Shown here piece by piece: positions 1 to 10,599 of a DNA stretch of 64,000 nt. This DNA comes from Nemophila menziesii. Taxonomy: Eukaryota > Streptophyta > Magnoliopsida > Boraginales > Hydrophyllaceae. Each line of letters opens with the position of its first letter. The stretch's first letter is position 1. The position numbers were made by a program, and so were the translations under genes. The notes under the pieces are model-generated. The model ran no database searches. It saw only the letters and a program-made list of their open reading frames with translations, and was not told where the DNA came from. The stretch covers positions 44,629,137 through 44,693,136 of the forward strand of contig JARWIR010000007.1 in the NCBI GenBank assembly GCA_029959085.1, in the 5' to 3' direction.

Positions 1-306
1 GTTGGACAGCGTTGGTGCAAGTGTTGGTTCTTCCTCTTTATCTCGCTGCAAGTGTTGAGCTGCCACCAGATCTGCTCCAGTTTACTACGGTGGTGCGAAG
101 CTGCTTTCTTGGTGGTGTTGCTCGTCGAGAAGAAGAGATGCAGATTGGTAAGTCTCGCGCAGTGGTGGGCATGTCTGCTCCGAGCTCCAATGGTGGTTAG
201 GTGGTGGTGTTATTAGAAGAACTCCATGGTGTTGTTGCTGCTGCTACGATGGATAAAGCAGCTTGGTTCTCGTCGACGAGAAGAAGAAGGCCTTTTTTTT
301 TCATTT

Positions 307-342
307 CAGATCTAGATCTGGTTTGACCAGATCTGGTCAAAC
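307..342. repeat. Two adjoining perfect palindromes (14 and 22 bp)
   Basis: CAGATCTAGATCTG at 307-320 is a perfect palindrome. Directly after it, 321-342 is a perfect 22-bp palindrome centred on CCAGATCTGG. Both recur in copy 2 (57019-57054). They lie at the 3' edge of the GC-rich segment of element E1 and could fold as hairpins in RNA or DNA. The role is unknown. Confidence 0.85.
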
Positions 343-464
343 AAAATAGTAATTATTTTTTCATTTTTTAATTGTATATCCCTTTGTAATTGTTTAAAAA
401 TGTGTAATAAAGGTGAATAAAAGTTTTTTTTGACTATTTATGCCTTGTTTTTTAATAATACTCA

Positions 465-690
465 TCAAATTAATAAAATACTCACCAATTTTTTGAATAC
501 TCCGAGATTTTCTTAGAGTACTCCGAGATTTTATTAGAGTACTCTGAGTTTTTTTAGAGTACTCTGAGTTTTTCTTAGAGTACTCTGAGAGTTTATTAGT
601 GCACTCGAAAATTTTTAGAGAGTACTCCGCAAATTAATAGAGTACTCAGCAAATATATAGAGTACTCTATGTTTTTTCCGATACTCTATG
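465..690. repeat. Array of TACTC motifs with T-runs in E1
   Basis: A degenerate direct repeat of about 20-24 bp carries AGAGTACTC followed by CGAG or TGAG and a run of T with few other bases. It appears about eight to ten times. The last units lose the GAG and read GATACTCTATG followed by TTTCTTCCGG. Similar arrays occur at 5400-5620, 34960-35215, 43975-44180 and 57177-57405, each inside or beside a related element. Confidence 0.75.
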
Positions 691-1149
691 TTTCTTCCGG
701 TGACCGGTGACTGGTGGCGGGAGGTCGGAGGTCGGTGGTCGGTGGTCGGTGGTCGGTGGTGGGAGGTCGGTGGTAGGTGGTGGTAGGTTGGAGGTAGGTG
801 GGTAGTGGTAGGTAGAGGAGAGAGAAATAGTGACATCACACTTTTTTGTCTTTTAGTGATAGTAAGGGTAGGAAAGACTATTGTAAAAAATGAGGTCTCT
901 AAGAAGAATAGCATTTTTGAAACTACTCTATAGAGAAGAAAGATGTTTTCCAAGACCCTATATATAATTCACCCCATATATTATTTGTTTAGGTACAAAA
1001 AAAGGTACAAAGAAACAAAGAATCTTGAAATGTATAAGTGTTTAAAACTTATTCATTTCAACATTGTTTACTCTAAAATAAATAAACAACTATTTTATGA
1101 TTTGATTACATGTTTGAAAAGTAATTTGTAATGTGTAAAGGACCTAAGC

Positions 1150-1204
1150 AAATCAGTGTATTCAAGTAAGAATTCACTGAATTCTTACTTGAATTTACTG
1201 ATTT
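1150..1204. repeat. Imperfect 55-bp hairpin
   Basis: Arms 1150-1176 and 1179-1204 are inverted copies with two or three mismatches, centred on TTCACTGAATTC. It recurs in the second copy of block A near 57862-57916 with one change in the centre. It may be a remnant of a small foldback element. No gene is seen between 984 and 2030. Confidence 0.7.
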
Positions 1205-2289
1205 GATTAAGTCTTCTATACACAAACAAGTTGAAAGCTTTAAATCACATGAAAACAAGTTGAAAACAATAAATTAAAGTAATCAGATAAGGTTTTTTAA
1301 AACTTTTCCTTTGTATTTATAAAACCGTTATGAAATGAACATTAAACACTACAGATTTAAGATAAGGAATTGCCTGTAAATGGAGTAACAAAGCAAGATT
1401 TAAGCAACCAAATCCATTACCGGTCCAGTAATCAGATTAGCGAAACCATGCAAGTAAACAAGGCAAACAATTCATCAGCCCATATTCATAAATCATACAA
1501 AGTTTAAATGGACTAATTTTCAGTCACACTTAACTCATACAAGATAAAACAACCTGTTAGGAAAAGAAAGTAAGTAATATACATATGAACAATTAACATT
1601 CAACATTGATTACTACTTGGTTTTAATATAATTGACATAAATTGAATTATAATACAAGTTAAGAAATAATATTTATACCTATACAAGAAGATGCCAGTAA
1701 CCATGTACAAGAGAACAAGCCCTCAAGAAATGATAAGTGGCGGCTGCGACCTGGAAAACAAATCTAAACTTTACACTATAATTAATAAATTCATATTAAA
1801 TAAATTCATTTTCCATTTCAAAACCGTTCTCATAAATCATCACAGTGAACATAATCATTGTTAAATCAAATAGTTTATTTTTCAGAAAAAAAATTAAAAA
1901 TAAGAAATGAACCCTAACCTAATAGATCTACAGTCTACACATGGAATCAATTAAATAACCACCAGAGTTCAAAAAGTTAGAGTTTAGAACATATCTTAAA
2001 GGATTAACCATGGTAACTGGTAAGAACTAAGAACATCATCTAGAACATTGGAGGCTCATAAATCCAGAGTCGCAGACCATATCTAGGACATTTTACTAGA
2101 AGCGCATCGATATAGATTAGACACAACGGAAGAGAGCAAGAGGCTAGGGTTTTCAGTTGTATCGAGAGAGAAAGAGAGATGAGATAGTGGATAATGACTA
2201 ATGAAAATGAGAATGAGGCATGCCAGAAATGTTGAAGAGATATGGTTTCACAGGGCCAACTTTTATTAAGAAAAGAGTGGGCCAAACAA

Positions 2290-2510
2290 AACATTTAATG
2301 ATTTGGGCTGAAGACTAAAAAAAAATCCGGGTTCGGGTTACCCGCGGTTTGGGCTAGACCAAACCCATGGTCCGACCCAAAACCAAAAAATATATATTAA
2401 GACCCTATAGGGTCAACGGGTGGGCGGGTGTGGGTTTTTTAGGGTCAGGTGAGGTCGGGTTGGTCGGGTTCATGGGTTTTGGGTTTCATTTGAGCAGCCT
2501 TACATTCCAC
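2290..2510. mobile_element. hAT-like transposon end (subterminal GGGT/ACCC repeats)
   Basis: The stretch is dense in short GGGTCGG, GGGTTCGGG and ACCC words and ends at GAGCAGCCTTA. Read on the minus strand it begins TAAGGCTGCTCAAATG and runs into CCCGACC-type repeats. That resembles the TAGGGCTGC plus CGGGTCGG ends of plant hAT non-autonomous elements. A similar end in the other orientation is at 55230-55390. I could not find the partner end or an 8-bp target-site duplication, so the family call is tentative. Confidence 0.35.
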
Positions 2511-2799
2511 GAACTATTGTCCATTGCCCAGCAAGTCTAACCAACCTAAAAAGTATGGATTGCCATTCTACTCAACTTAATGACGTTTGACTTGTCAAAA
2601 CTAACTTCCTAATTACATGTAATCAATCAATTAATATCACAACAAAAAGGAAAAAACTACAAAAAAACATTCAATTTTCTTCCTGTTATAACTTAATTAT
2701 TTTATTTGTTTTGGAAATTAAACACACGATTTATTAGTATTAGGGGTGCGGATTGTTAATTTTAAAAGAATGTATTGATGAGCTGTTAGGTATTGTGTA

Positions 2800-3150
2800 C
2801 TTTTTCCATGAAAAAGGCGTAGGGTTGTCAGTGTATTTCTGTAGGTGTTTTAGTTATAATCAATGGTGTATGGCGAGGATGTATATGTACCATTAAATGT
2901 CGTTGGGTAATGTGTGCAATTTTGATGGTGTGTTGTGAGAATCAATGATGTGTAGTTTGTTGTGTATCGTGTAATTCTTTCCATGAAAAAAGCATAGGGT
3001 TGGCAGTGTATTTTTGTAGGCGCTTTAGTTATAATCAATGATGTATGGTGGGGATGTATATGTGCCACTAAGTGTCGTTGGGTAATGTGTGCAATTTTAG
3101 CGGTGTGTTGTGAGAAATCAATGGTGTGTAGTTTGGAAGTTAGAATAGAA
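2800..3150. repeat. Two-copy tandem repeat, unit about 178 bp
   Basis: Unit one (about 2800-2977) and unit two (about 2978-3150) share TTTCCATGAAAAA, AGTGTATTT.TGTAGG, TTTAGTTATAATCAATG, GTCGTTGGGTAATGTGTGC and GTGTGTTGTGAGA in the same order, at roughly 85-90% identity. The open minus-strand frame here (2850-3155) is a by-product of the repeat. The second copy of the locus breaks off exactly at the left edge of this repeat. Confidence 0.8.
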
Positions 3151-3369
3151 TTCAAGTGAGGTGGTTATTCGTTTCATTTTTTATGGTGTGACTGTTGTAA
3201 TTAAAGGTGTGTAAACATAAACAAATTTAAAAAATATGAACAATGCTAAAAATGATTAAGATTGAATATTATTGAAAAGCAAACAAACAGTTATTGAACA
3301 AAAACAAATCGAATCAAAATGTCACTATAATACGAGGTAAAACTATGTGGTGCACTAGCATTCACTTAT

Positions 3370-3570
3370 TACGGAATAATCTCACAAGAAAACCGCCGCC
3401 ACTCGAGGAACATTCTCCACCATCTTCCGCCGCTGCTCGAGGACCATTCTCCACCATCTTCACACTATTCCACCAAACCGTTGTATTGCAAAAGAAAACC
3501 GCCGCCGCTCGAGGACCATTCTCCACCATCTTCCAAAGCCGCTCGAAAAGAATCTCTTCACACTCAACTT
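3370..3570. repeat. GC-rich motif repeated three times
   Basis: A word of about 30 bp containing GCCGC, CTCGAGGA and CATTCTCCACCATCTTC occurs three times: near 3393, 3430 and 3502. The spacing is irregular. The 105-codon frame at 3294-3611 runs across it and is rich in Pro, Ser and Arg. It has no family I recognise and is not called as a gene. The GC-rich, gene-like character resembles the internal segments of the MULE-like elements in this window. Confidence 0.55.
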
Positions 3571-3611
3571 CCCATTCATCTTCTGCTCGAATGATCTTTG
3601 TAAGTCGGTGA

Positions 3612-4426
3612 GTTTGTAACCATATGAGAATGATATTGAAAATAAAAATCTTTCTATCCTGTAATGCTTAAATTATGGGATTAGATTATATGCACAAAAA
3701 ATGTAATCGGTTATATAATATAATAATGACATAAAATTTAATCAATTCATTTAATTTAAGGGTATGGATGGTATATGGATTTAAAAACTAGACCTTGTGG
3801 GGGAGAAATAATTTGTTAGATTCTATGGAGTGGGTTATTGGGTTTTTTGGACTTAATTAGCTAATATCTGTTCTTTGAAATAATTTTTTTTTTCCGAAAA
3901 TGAAATCTTATGCTATAATTGTTTTGATATTTTAAACAATTTTGAATTTTTTTTTGCCTTTTTAGAATAGATTTTAATTTTTAAATGTCTATATAAGTTT
4001 TTAAATATTAGTCAGTATTATTTATCTTTTATAAAATTACATTTAGTTTAATGATGTTTGTGAGTTAATTGTAAATTTTGGAAATTAATTATGTTTTTTT
4101 AATTTTTTGTGCCTATAATTTCTAAATTTTTTATGACTTTTTATTTTGTTGTGCATGGATTTTTAATTTAAAATATTTATTTAAGCTTTTCATTTTTTAT
4201 CTATGGTTTAAGAATATTTTTTGAATCAGTTAGGATTTTAATATAGTTTTGTGATTTATTTTATTGTATTTGTGAATAAATTTAAATTTTTAAATATTTG
4301 TTTGTATTTTTAAAATATTAATCATGAGTTTCATTTTTAAAATTTTAATAATTTTTAGCACTAATTATGATTATTTTTCAATTTTTTAAAATTTAAAATG
4401 AATTTTTAGATAATTTTTTTTTTGAG
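3612..4426. other. AT-rich intergenic stretch, no gene seen
   Basis: Long runs of A and T dominate, with many TTTTTAAATTT words, and no open frame has recognisable content. No repeats with clear boundaries were found before the terminal repeat of element E2. Confidence 0.6.
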
Positions 4427-4572
4427 ATTATTACCCAAGGGGTCTTGAAGACACCACCCTGGACCTAACAAGACCGGCTCTATAGTCTTTTCTTACTAAA
4501 GGCCACAAACTAAATTTAACACTAGAGTCCAAAATTCCAATTACCTACTTACCCTTTTTTAGTTTTTTCCCC

Positions 4573-4594
4573 TATATATATATATATATATATA
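4573..4594. promoter_or_regulatory. TATA-rich core promoter candidate of E2
   Basis: A (TA)n run follows CCCTTTTTTAGTTTTTTCCCC at about 145 bp from the element end. It is followed by a CT-rich leader and a first ATG at 4663. E1 (56221-56232) and E4 (35413-35424) place a TATATA word at the equivalent site after a T-rich stretch. The shared position suggests an inward-facing promoter; this is inference from sequence only. Confidence 0.45.
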
Positions 4595-4738
4595 TTAATT
4601 TGATCATAAATATTTTAAAACCCTAAACCTCCTCTATCTTTTCTCTCTCTCTAAAACCCACGTTGCTTTTCTTCCACCACATTCTAGCCATGACAGCTCC
4701 ACCACAAAACCAAATCTTAGATCTCTTTTCTCTTTCCT

Positions 4739-4742
4739 CTTC

Positions 4743-4791
<49 letters not shown>
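4739..4791. repeat. (CT)n microsatellite
   Basis: About 50 bp of CT dinucleotides are broken by a single CG. Translated, they give the Ser-Leu repeat of a spurious 63-codon frame. Confidence 0.95.
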
Positions 4792-4795
<4 letters not shown>

Positions 4796-5094
4796 GGTTC
4801 TGCTATGGCACCCATGGCATCTATCTCACAAGTGACCAGCGAAGCTCTTCTTAGATCTCGTGGTGGTTCGAGGTGGTGCAGCGGAGGTGACGAATCATGG
4901 TTCGCAGGTGTTCAAGCTTCGTGAAGTTGGAGCTCAGATCTGCCATGGATTTGGTTTCGTTCATTTTCAAGCTTCGAAGATGGACAGATTCAGATCTGCA
5001 GGTAGTGGCGGTGCGAGGTGGCGTTTCTCGGAGTAGTTCTTCACTCCAGCTCCAGAATCTTCATGTCCTCGAACTATAATCAGCAAGTTCGAAC

Positions 5095-5226
5095 CATTCT
5101 CCGAAGTTCGAACCATGCTCCGAAGTTCGAACCATGCTCCGAAGTTCGAACCATGCTCAGAAAATTCAAACCATGCTCAGTAAGTTCGAACCATGCTTAG
5201 CAAGTTCAAACCATACTCAGTAAGTT
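5095..5226. repeat. 19-20-bp minisatellite in E2
   Basis: About seven head-to-tail units of AAGTTCGAACCATGCTCCG with drift towards AAGTTCAAACCATGCTCAGT. The later units carry CTCAG, the same core as the motif array downstream (5400-5610), as if one gave rise to the other. Confidence 0.9.
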
Positions 5227-5399
5227 TGCACTCAGAATTTTTGCCCTCAGAAGTTTCTGGAAGGCTGCCTTCTCCGATGTCGTTCGTTTCCACATCGCAA
5301 AGCTAGATTAGATTACTTTATTTCCAGAAATGTAATAGATCTGTGTTAGATTAGATTACTTTTTTTCCACAAAAGTTGTGAAATGCCGGTTTTGTGATT

Positions 5400-5620
5400 T
5401 GCTTAGATTTTTTGTTAAATGCTCAGAAGTTTTTGTCAAATGCTCAGAAGTTATAATTTTGTGCTCACAAGTTTTGTGAAATGCTCAGAAGTTTTGTGAA
5501 ATGAGCATATGAGCATGCACAATAAAGTTACCGAGCATACGAGCATGCTCAGTAAATTTACTGGGCATACAAGCATGCTCAGTACTTTATGCTAAAAAAT
5601 ATGCTCAGAACTTTTTTCGT
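5400..5620. repeat. Array of GCTCAG motifs with T-runs in E2
   Basis: Repeats of AATGCTCAGAAGTTTT and GAGCATGCTCAGTAAA, degenerate and about 20-24 bp apart, end in a GGTCGGTGGTGG block. The arrangement parallels the arrays in E1, E4 and E5. Confidence 0.75.
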
Positions 5621-5640
5621 CTGTGGTCGGTGGTGGTCGG

Positions 5641-6389
5641 TAGTTATTAATACTTTTGTCATTTTTAATTTTTTGTTGAATAAAATTTGTTCTTAATCAT
5701 TTACATAAATTTTTGAATATTAATTATGAACATCTCAAGTTTAAAAAAATTATAAACTAAATTTATTTTTTCATTTTATGTTAATTAATTTAATTTTGAA
5801 TATTTTTACGCTTTTTAAATATTTGTGTAAATCAATTATGATTTTTAAATAGGACAATTATCGTAACCACCCTAAAAAGGGGTGATATTGCCATTAACAG
5901 TCACACACTAGAAACCACCAACCAAAAGACTAAATTAACCTTCAATTTAAAAAAAAAACAGCAGGTAAAATAATAAAACAAAAAACAAAATACATACATA
6001 ACTCAAAGAAAATCGGAAAAAAAACACATAGTAACACACAAAAACGTATACACAGAAAACACACACTCGGAGAGAAGAAAACCATCGACAAAAACACAAC
6101 AAAATATCACAGAAAATCTACAAAGAAATAAGGAGAATCAAAGCAAAACACAACGAAATACGAACGAGATCACAAAGAATCAGTAAGATTAACAAGAAAT
6201 AACAAAAAAAGGAAGAATTAGCGGGAAAAATCACAACAAAAACCAAAAGAAAACGCAAAAAAGGTAATGAACTTATTCTGGATGATGTTTTGATTTTATT
6301 GAAATTGTTTACGGATATAACATTTGATAGTGAAATAACAAAGCATGTGTTTATGAATGAAGTGATGATCATGCAGTGATATGCGTATA
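5641..6389. other. AT-rich spacer with one transposon-like end
   Basis: No gene is seen. From about 5850, GGACAATTATCGTAACC followed by CACCC and AAAAAGGGGTGATATTG looks like another terminal repeat of the general type at 4427 and 56074, but the match is loose and no partner end was found. 5960-6250 is rich in A with many ACACA and AAAAC words. The minus frame at 6118-6372 is Ile/Phe/Leu-rich and has no domain. Confidence 0.4.
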
Positions 6390-7103
6390 AGGTGTCGCTT
6401 AGGGTGTTATAAAAATATGATAAATAAATACGGGAAACAATGCACTAAAGCACCCTAGACAAGCACGGTATTGCAAGTATTATAGGACGTATGCAAGTTT
6501 TAATGATAAGAAGATTCGTTCTCAGGGACAGTGTGTTACACGAATGAGTAATAATTAAGAGTAGAAAGTAGTTAATTAAAAGACAGAAAATAAATAAGAT
6601 TGATTGAGAGACAATTAATTAAACTAAATAAGATTAAAGACAATAAAATAAAATATGAGAAATATGAGATGAGAGATATAGCTTAGGTTTTGCTAGTATG
6701 CACTAATCCTTCTAATTCTTTCTATCAAATTCTAGTTAATAAGGGAGATAATTAACTCTTAGATACTTAGTCAGGATTCTAAATTCCCTCTCCTAGACCT
6801 TGAGAGCGACTAGGGGGGCTACAGACGCAACCATGAGGCAGCCTAAACTTAGGGTTATCCTACGCCACTAGGTTCCTAAGCAATTCAATTCCAAACATGG
6901 TGATAGTGATTAAAATATACCCTAATGACTATCTAGTTACAATCAGTGTTGTCAAGACCAGTATCGGACACTAGACGTTATGTGGTGTTTCAATACTTAG
7001 ACACCCCTTCCGGGTGACCCTCTAACTATTATTAAGAAAGCCTAAAGTGATCAGGTTTAGGACATGCAATAATTCAAAACACATAAACAAATATATAGGT
7101 AAG
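6390..7103 (-). mobile_element. Partial Athila-like LTR, inverted
   Basis: GGTGTCGCTTAGGGTGT at its left edge is the reverse complement of the LTR end at 8630-8651. The rest follows the inverse of 7930-8650 in order, including the GGTGACC motif and the CCTAAAGTGATCA word. It is cut at GTAAG (7099-7103), exactly where the forward LTR at 7104 begins. The forward element therefore inserted into this older one. The remaining part of the older LTR is not found in the window. Confidence 0.8.
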
Positions 7104-8651
7104 TGATGTCTCCTCATTTGTGATAGATTTATGTTAAGATGAGACATCATTTTTAGTGTTTTAGAAGTCATAATATTAATAGTCGATTTTCTTGAGAATT
7201 AGTGCACTTTCCTATTTTGAGTCTTGATTTAGTGAATTAATATTTTTAGAGCATATTGGGTATAATTGTTTATTTAGTGTGTAGCTTTAAAGATAATTAT
7301 GGAGATTAATTAGAGTCCAAGTCAAAGATTACAACTTATGGAAAGAGATTAGCATGTTAATTGGAGATAAGGAAACAAAGGCTAAAAATATGGAAAAGGA
7401 AAAGCTGCCTAAATCTGGGATTCTGCAGCACACGCCTAAAGAAGTGGTGATTACTCCTACAAGGAAGCCGGTTTTGGTAATTTCCTCTCATAAGGACGTA
7501 GATAATTCTGTGAGGATTCTTTTGATATCTTATGGAGCAAAAACCGACCAATAACGAAGAAGATATGCTCAAAACGGTCCAGCAGTGTTTATCTTTATTT
7601 CCATACGAATTTGAGTTGGGCTAGGAGTCCAATACTTTATCTCTTCCCCAAGAAAACGAATTAGGTCTTCTAAACACCTATAAATACACCCTTATACCAC
7701 TTGTAAATCATCCTTGCCTCATAGTAATTAGTTCTTAAGGTTTTATTCTTCCAGTTTATTGTAGAGAGCAAGATGATGTCTTTTGTAATTTCTTTTAGTT
7801 TATTTCCTTCAGGTATGAACTAAACCTCCCATAGCTTGGGTTTTGCATCATGTATAATCTATGAATTCTAATTCTTCTATCTAAGTTTCTTTGGGAATTA
7901 TATGTTTTAATCTGATATTAGCTACTTACCTTTATATTTGATTATGTGTTTTGATTTATTGTCTTTCCTAGAACTGATCACTTTAGGATTGTTTTAATAG
8001 TAGTTAGATGGTCACCTTAGCTGGGTGTTTAACTATTGAACCACCACATAACGTCTAGTGTCGATATTAGTTCTGACAAAACATGATTCTAACTAGATAG
8101 TCATTAGGGTTTGTTTTAATCACCATATCACCAATTGATTGTTGCGTTTGCTTAGGGCCTTGGTAGCGCTTGATAACCCTATTTGAAACCACGTCTTGGT
8201 TGTGCCGTAGCCCCCTTAGTCGCTCTCAAGGTCTAAGGAATGGGAATTTAGAATCCTGACTAAGTATCCAAGAGCTAATATTCTCCCTTATTAACTAGAT
8301 CTTTAGAAAGAATTAGAAGGATTAGTGCATACTAGCAAAACCTAAGTTATATCTCTCATCTCATATTCTTAGTTATTTATTTTATTGTCTTTAATTTCCT
8401 AGTTTTAGTTAGTTTAATTCTTATTTTCGAAATTCAATCTCTTTAATTTTATGTCTTTTAATTATTTACTTTTACTCGTTATTGTTACCTACTCGTATAA
8501 CACACTTAAGTCCCTGAGAACGAACTCAACTTACTAACTAAAACTTGCATACGTCCTGTAATACTTGCAGTACTGTGCCTGTCTAGGGTGAGAGTGCGTA
8601 GTTTTCTTGAGCTCTATTTGTATTAATTTTATCACACCCTAGGCGACACCA
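7104..8651 (+). mobile_element. Athila-like 5' LTR (1548 bp)
   Basis: It starts TGATGTCTCCTCATTTG and ends GGCGACACCA, followed two to six bases later by a primer-binding site. The start and end agree with at least five other LTRs in this window. GTAAG precedes it (7099-7103) as the expected 5-bp target-site duplication, but no 3' LTR is present to confirm it. The 66- and 71-codon frames inside (7354-7572) are chance frames. Confidence 0.88.
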
Positions 8652-8657
8652 AGTTTT

Positions 8658-8675
8658 TGGCGCCGCTGCCGGGGA
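8658..8675 (+). other. Retrotransposon primer-binding site
   Basis: TGGCGCCGCTGCCGGGGA sits seven bases after the LTR end. It closely resembles the primer-binding sites of plant Athila/Calypso-type Ty3/gypsy elements, which I recall being assigned to tRNA-Asp. The tRNA assignment is from memory, not checked. Confidence 0.8.
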
Positions 8676-8806
8676 CTTGTGTCTCGTTAGCGTGTGGGTT
8701 ATCTATTTCGAGTAGAATTTTTAATTAGTTTTTACTTTTTAGTTTTTAGCTTTTATTTTTCCGGATTTACGCCTGTGGTTTGCTTTAGTCTTTTTTAGGA
8801 TTCATA

Positions 8807-9805
8807 GTGTTTAATTCTTGGCCTCCGTTACCGGAGCCTGAGAGGAGCTTTAGAGTTTATAACAAACGTGTTCGTGAGGAAAGATCCTTGAGAAAAGCTA
8901 TGGCAGGCGTGCAAGGTCAACAAGATCCACCCGGGATCCAACAACAAGATCCACCTGGTGTACAACAACAGGACCCTTTTGGTGTACACGGTGTACAAAT
9001 ACCACAAGGAGGAGGTAATGGACAGAATAACGTAATCAGCAATCAACAGAATCGAGTGCAGCAAGATCTCCCTGGTCTTCATGTACCCTTTCATGTTCAA
9101 CCAATTGGTTACCGTCCTCCAGAGATCCAGAATATCAAATTTAGACCCGATCCGGGTATGCTTAGTCAATTTCAAAGTTTTGGACTCTACAATGGTACAA
9201 CAATTCAAGATCCGGTAAGATCGATTCAGAAGTTCATGCAGATTTGTGATGCCTATATTACTCCTGGCATTACACGCGAGCAACTGTATTGTCATATGTT
9301 TTCGTTCTTCTTGACCGGTAGAGTTAGCGAATGGCTAGAAAGACAACCACATGGAACCATTCATTCTTGGAGACAACTTCAAGCCGAGTTCTTTAACCGC
9401 TTTTATCCGAAGAGCATGAGACTCAAAGATCAAACCGAGCTTGCAAGATTTTGTCAAGAAGATTGAGAAACAGTAGGAGAGTCATGGACAAGGTTTCAAC
9501 AAAAATTAGCTAGATGTCCGCTCCATGGTTATACACCCGCTCTACAACTTGCTATATTCTATGAAGGACTTAATGATAAAGGTAGAGAGAAGGTGGATAA
9601 CATTGGAAAGGGTAATTTTGTGTCCATGAACCATAATGAAGCTTCCGAGGTTTTAGAATATATTATGGAACAAGAAAGAAGTTGGCCTTCAACGCGAGCT
9701 TCTGTAGCAAAAACCCGAGGAACGCTTCGTTTAGATGCAGAAACTGCGAACTCAGCTCAAATATCCGCACTAGAAAATCAAATCAAAGAGCTGAAGATAG
9801 ATTAA
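8807..9805 (+). pseudogene. Athila-type Ty3/gypsy gag, one in-frame stop, no pol
   Basis: A single reading frame runs 8807-9805, interrupted by one TGA at 9464-9466. It encodes a capsid-type Retrotrans_gag protein: a Pro/Gln-rich N-terminus with QQDPPG repeats (residues 35-60), then a core with PVRSIQKFMQICDAY, GRVSEWLERQP, SWRQLQAEFFNRFYP and, after the stop, ESWTRFQQKL and FYEGL. This order is that of Athila/Tat gag. It ends in a short coiled-coil-like ALENQIKELK. No zinc knuckle, protease, reverse transcriptase, integrase or 3' LTR follows, so the element is a truncated remnant: LTR, primer-binding site and gag only. The gag role is virus-like particle assembly in the cytoplasm; this copy should not make the full protein. 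Confidence 0.85.
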
Positions 9806-10599
9806 CATGTCCATGCTTGATGTTTATAGTGAAAATAAAACTTCAAGTTATAACAGTTAGGTTAATTGCAAAATAAAAATTTTATTATTCTGTGCAAAAT
9901 GAAGAACAAAGTGTATAAACTGTTGTTAATGAAGAATGATACATGTGCATGAACTGTTGTTAATGATTAAGTGTGTAGTTTAGTGGAAATTGAACTATAG
10001 TTAATGTTTGAGTTGAGTTGTAAACAAACATAGCAATTAAAATGTTATGATTTGATGCAATTTGTACTAGATTTAGTAATTAGTTAATGATTGATACTAA
10101 AACATTTATGGAATGCTTGTATGATTTCTAATGAATGCATATGAAAAACTTATTACATGAAGTGACAGTCGTTTGAAAAAAATGTTAATGTTTGGTGGGA
10201 ATTGGCACCAAACAAAGTAAAAAACGATTTGACTTAAGTCAATGATATTTTGTGGGAATAATCCCAATAAACAAAAACAAAATCACATGAATAAAAATGA
10301 CAGACTTAAGTTATTAATATTTTGTTGGAATTGTCCTACCAAATAAACAAAAAACTATACATACTTAGATATTACTTGGTTTCAGATGCTATTCATTTCC
10401 ATATGCTATGTTTGGTGGGATTTAGTATCTAATATCTTATGTAACTTTAATCATAGGACCAATAAATCATAGGTTAAGGATACCCAAGCTAAGGAGGAAT
10501 GGTTGGGTGATTATCTTGGATTAAGGAGATCACTCAAGAGTTGAACTTGGCCAAACCTTTTTCTAGCAAGAAGAGTGATGCACGATCGTGGCGGCCCAT
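9806..10599. repeat. Gene-free stretch with degenerate hairpin-forming repeats
   Basis: No gene is seen. At 10187-10440 a motif of the form TTTGGTGGGAATTGG...CCAAACAAA, partly self-complementary, recurs about three to four times, spaced roughly 80-100 bp, with TGACTTAAGT or GACTTAAGTT between. It could be a decayed tandem repeat or part of the long inverted-repeat structure to the right. Confidence 0.45.

Larger units (their letters stand above)
1..973 (+). mobile_element. MULE-like element E1, copy 1, left end outside window
   Basis: This is the right-hand 60% of a non-autonomous terminal-inverted-repeat element seen whole at 56074-57685. Visible parts in order are a GC-rich gene-like segment (1-290), two adjoining palindromes (307-342), an AT-rich stretch, an array of AGAGTACTC motifs (465-690), a GGTCGGTGG-rich block (700-800) and the right terminal repeat ending near 973. 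The base run CCATATATTA at 974-983 is the right target-site duplication, as in copy 2. There is no transposase. The 62-codon frame at 12-200 is the end of the 97-codon frame at 56619-56912, with no family I recognise. Confidence 0.75.
1..2794 (+). repeat. Segmental duplication block A, copy 1
   Basis: This stretch matches 56713-59505 almost base for base, in direct orientation, with an offset of 56712 at the left edge. I count about seven small differences in the first 1.1 kb, so identity is near 99%. The copy probably continues left of the window, because its match starts inside a MULE-like element whose left end is only seen at 56074. The match stops at the TATT at 2791-2794, where the second copy switches into LINE1 sequence. 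It contains the right part of element E1, a hairpin at 1150-1204 and a hAT-like end near 2300-2510. No host gene is convincing; the 84-codon minus frame at 2040-2294 has no recognisable domain. Confidence 0.93.
4427..5640 (+). mobile_element. MULE-like element E2 (right end unresolved)
   Basis: The left end reads GAGATTATTACCCAAGG followed by GGTCTTGAAGACACCACC. It is close to the end at 35267 (element E4) and related to 56074 (E1). Inside, in the same order as E1 and E4, come a TATATA box at 4571-4594, a pyrimidine-rich leader, a GC-rich segment with short open frames (4663-4854, 4897-5079), a 19-bp minisatellite, an array of GCTCAG motifs with T-runs (5400-5610), and a GGTCGGTGGTGG block at 5624-5640. 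No transposase or complete gene is seen. I could not identify the right terminal repeat or a target-site duplication, so the end is approximate. Confidence 0.6.

Noticed and set aside
615..953. 112-codon minus frame, preserved in the second copy (57327-57665)
   Set aside because: It is preserved only because the copies are about 99% identical. The His/Pro-rich part is the antisense of the GGTCGGTGG block, and no promoter or domain is seen.
2040..2294. 84-codon minus frame, also at 58750-59004
   Set aside because: It is short with no recognisable domain, and its conservation between copies reflects recent duplication, not selection.
4663..4854. 63-codon frame with a Ser-Leu repeat
   Set aside because: The repeat is a CT microsatellite in the leader region of element E2; there is no domain and no homologous frame in E1 or E4.
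7354..7572. Overlapping plus and minus frames inside the LTR at 7104
   Set aside because: These lie in the middle of an LTR, have no domain and are not kept in related LTRs.
10187..10440. Possible CRISPR-like or satellite array
   Set aside because: The units are too degenerate and irregularly spaced, and this is plant DNA; kept only as degenerate repeats.
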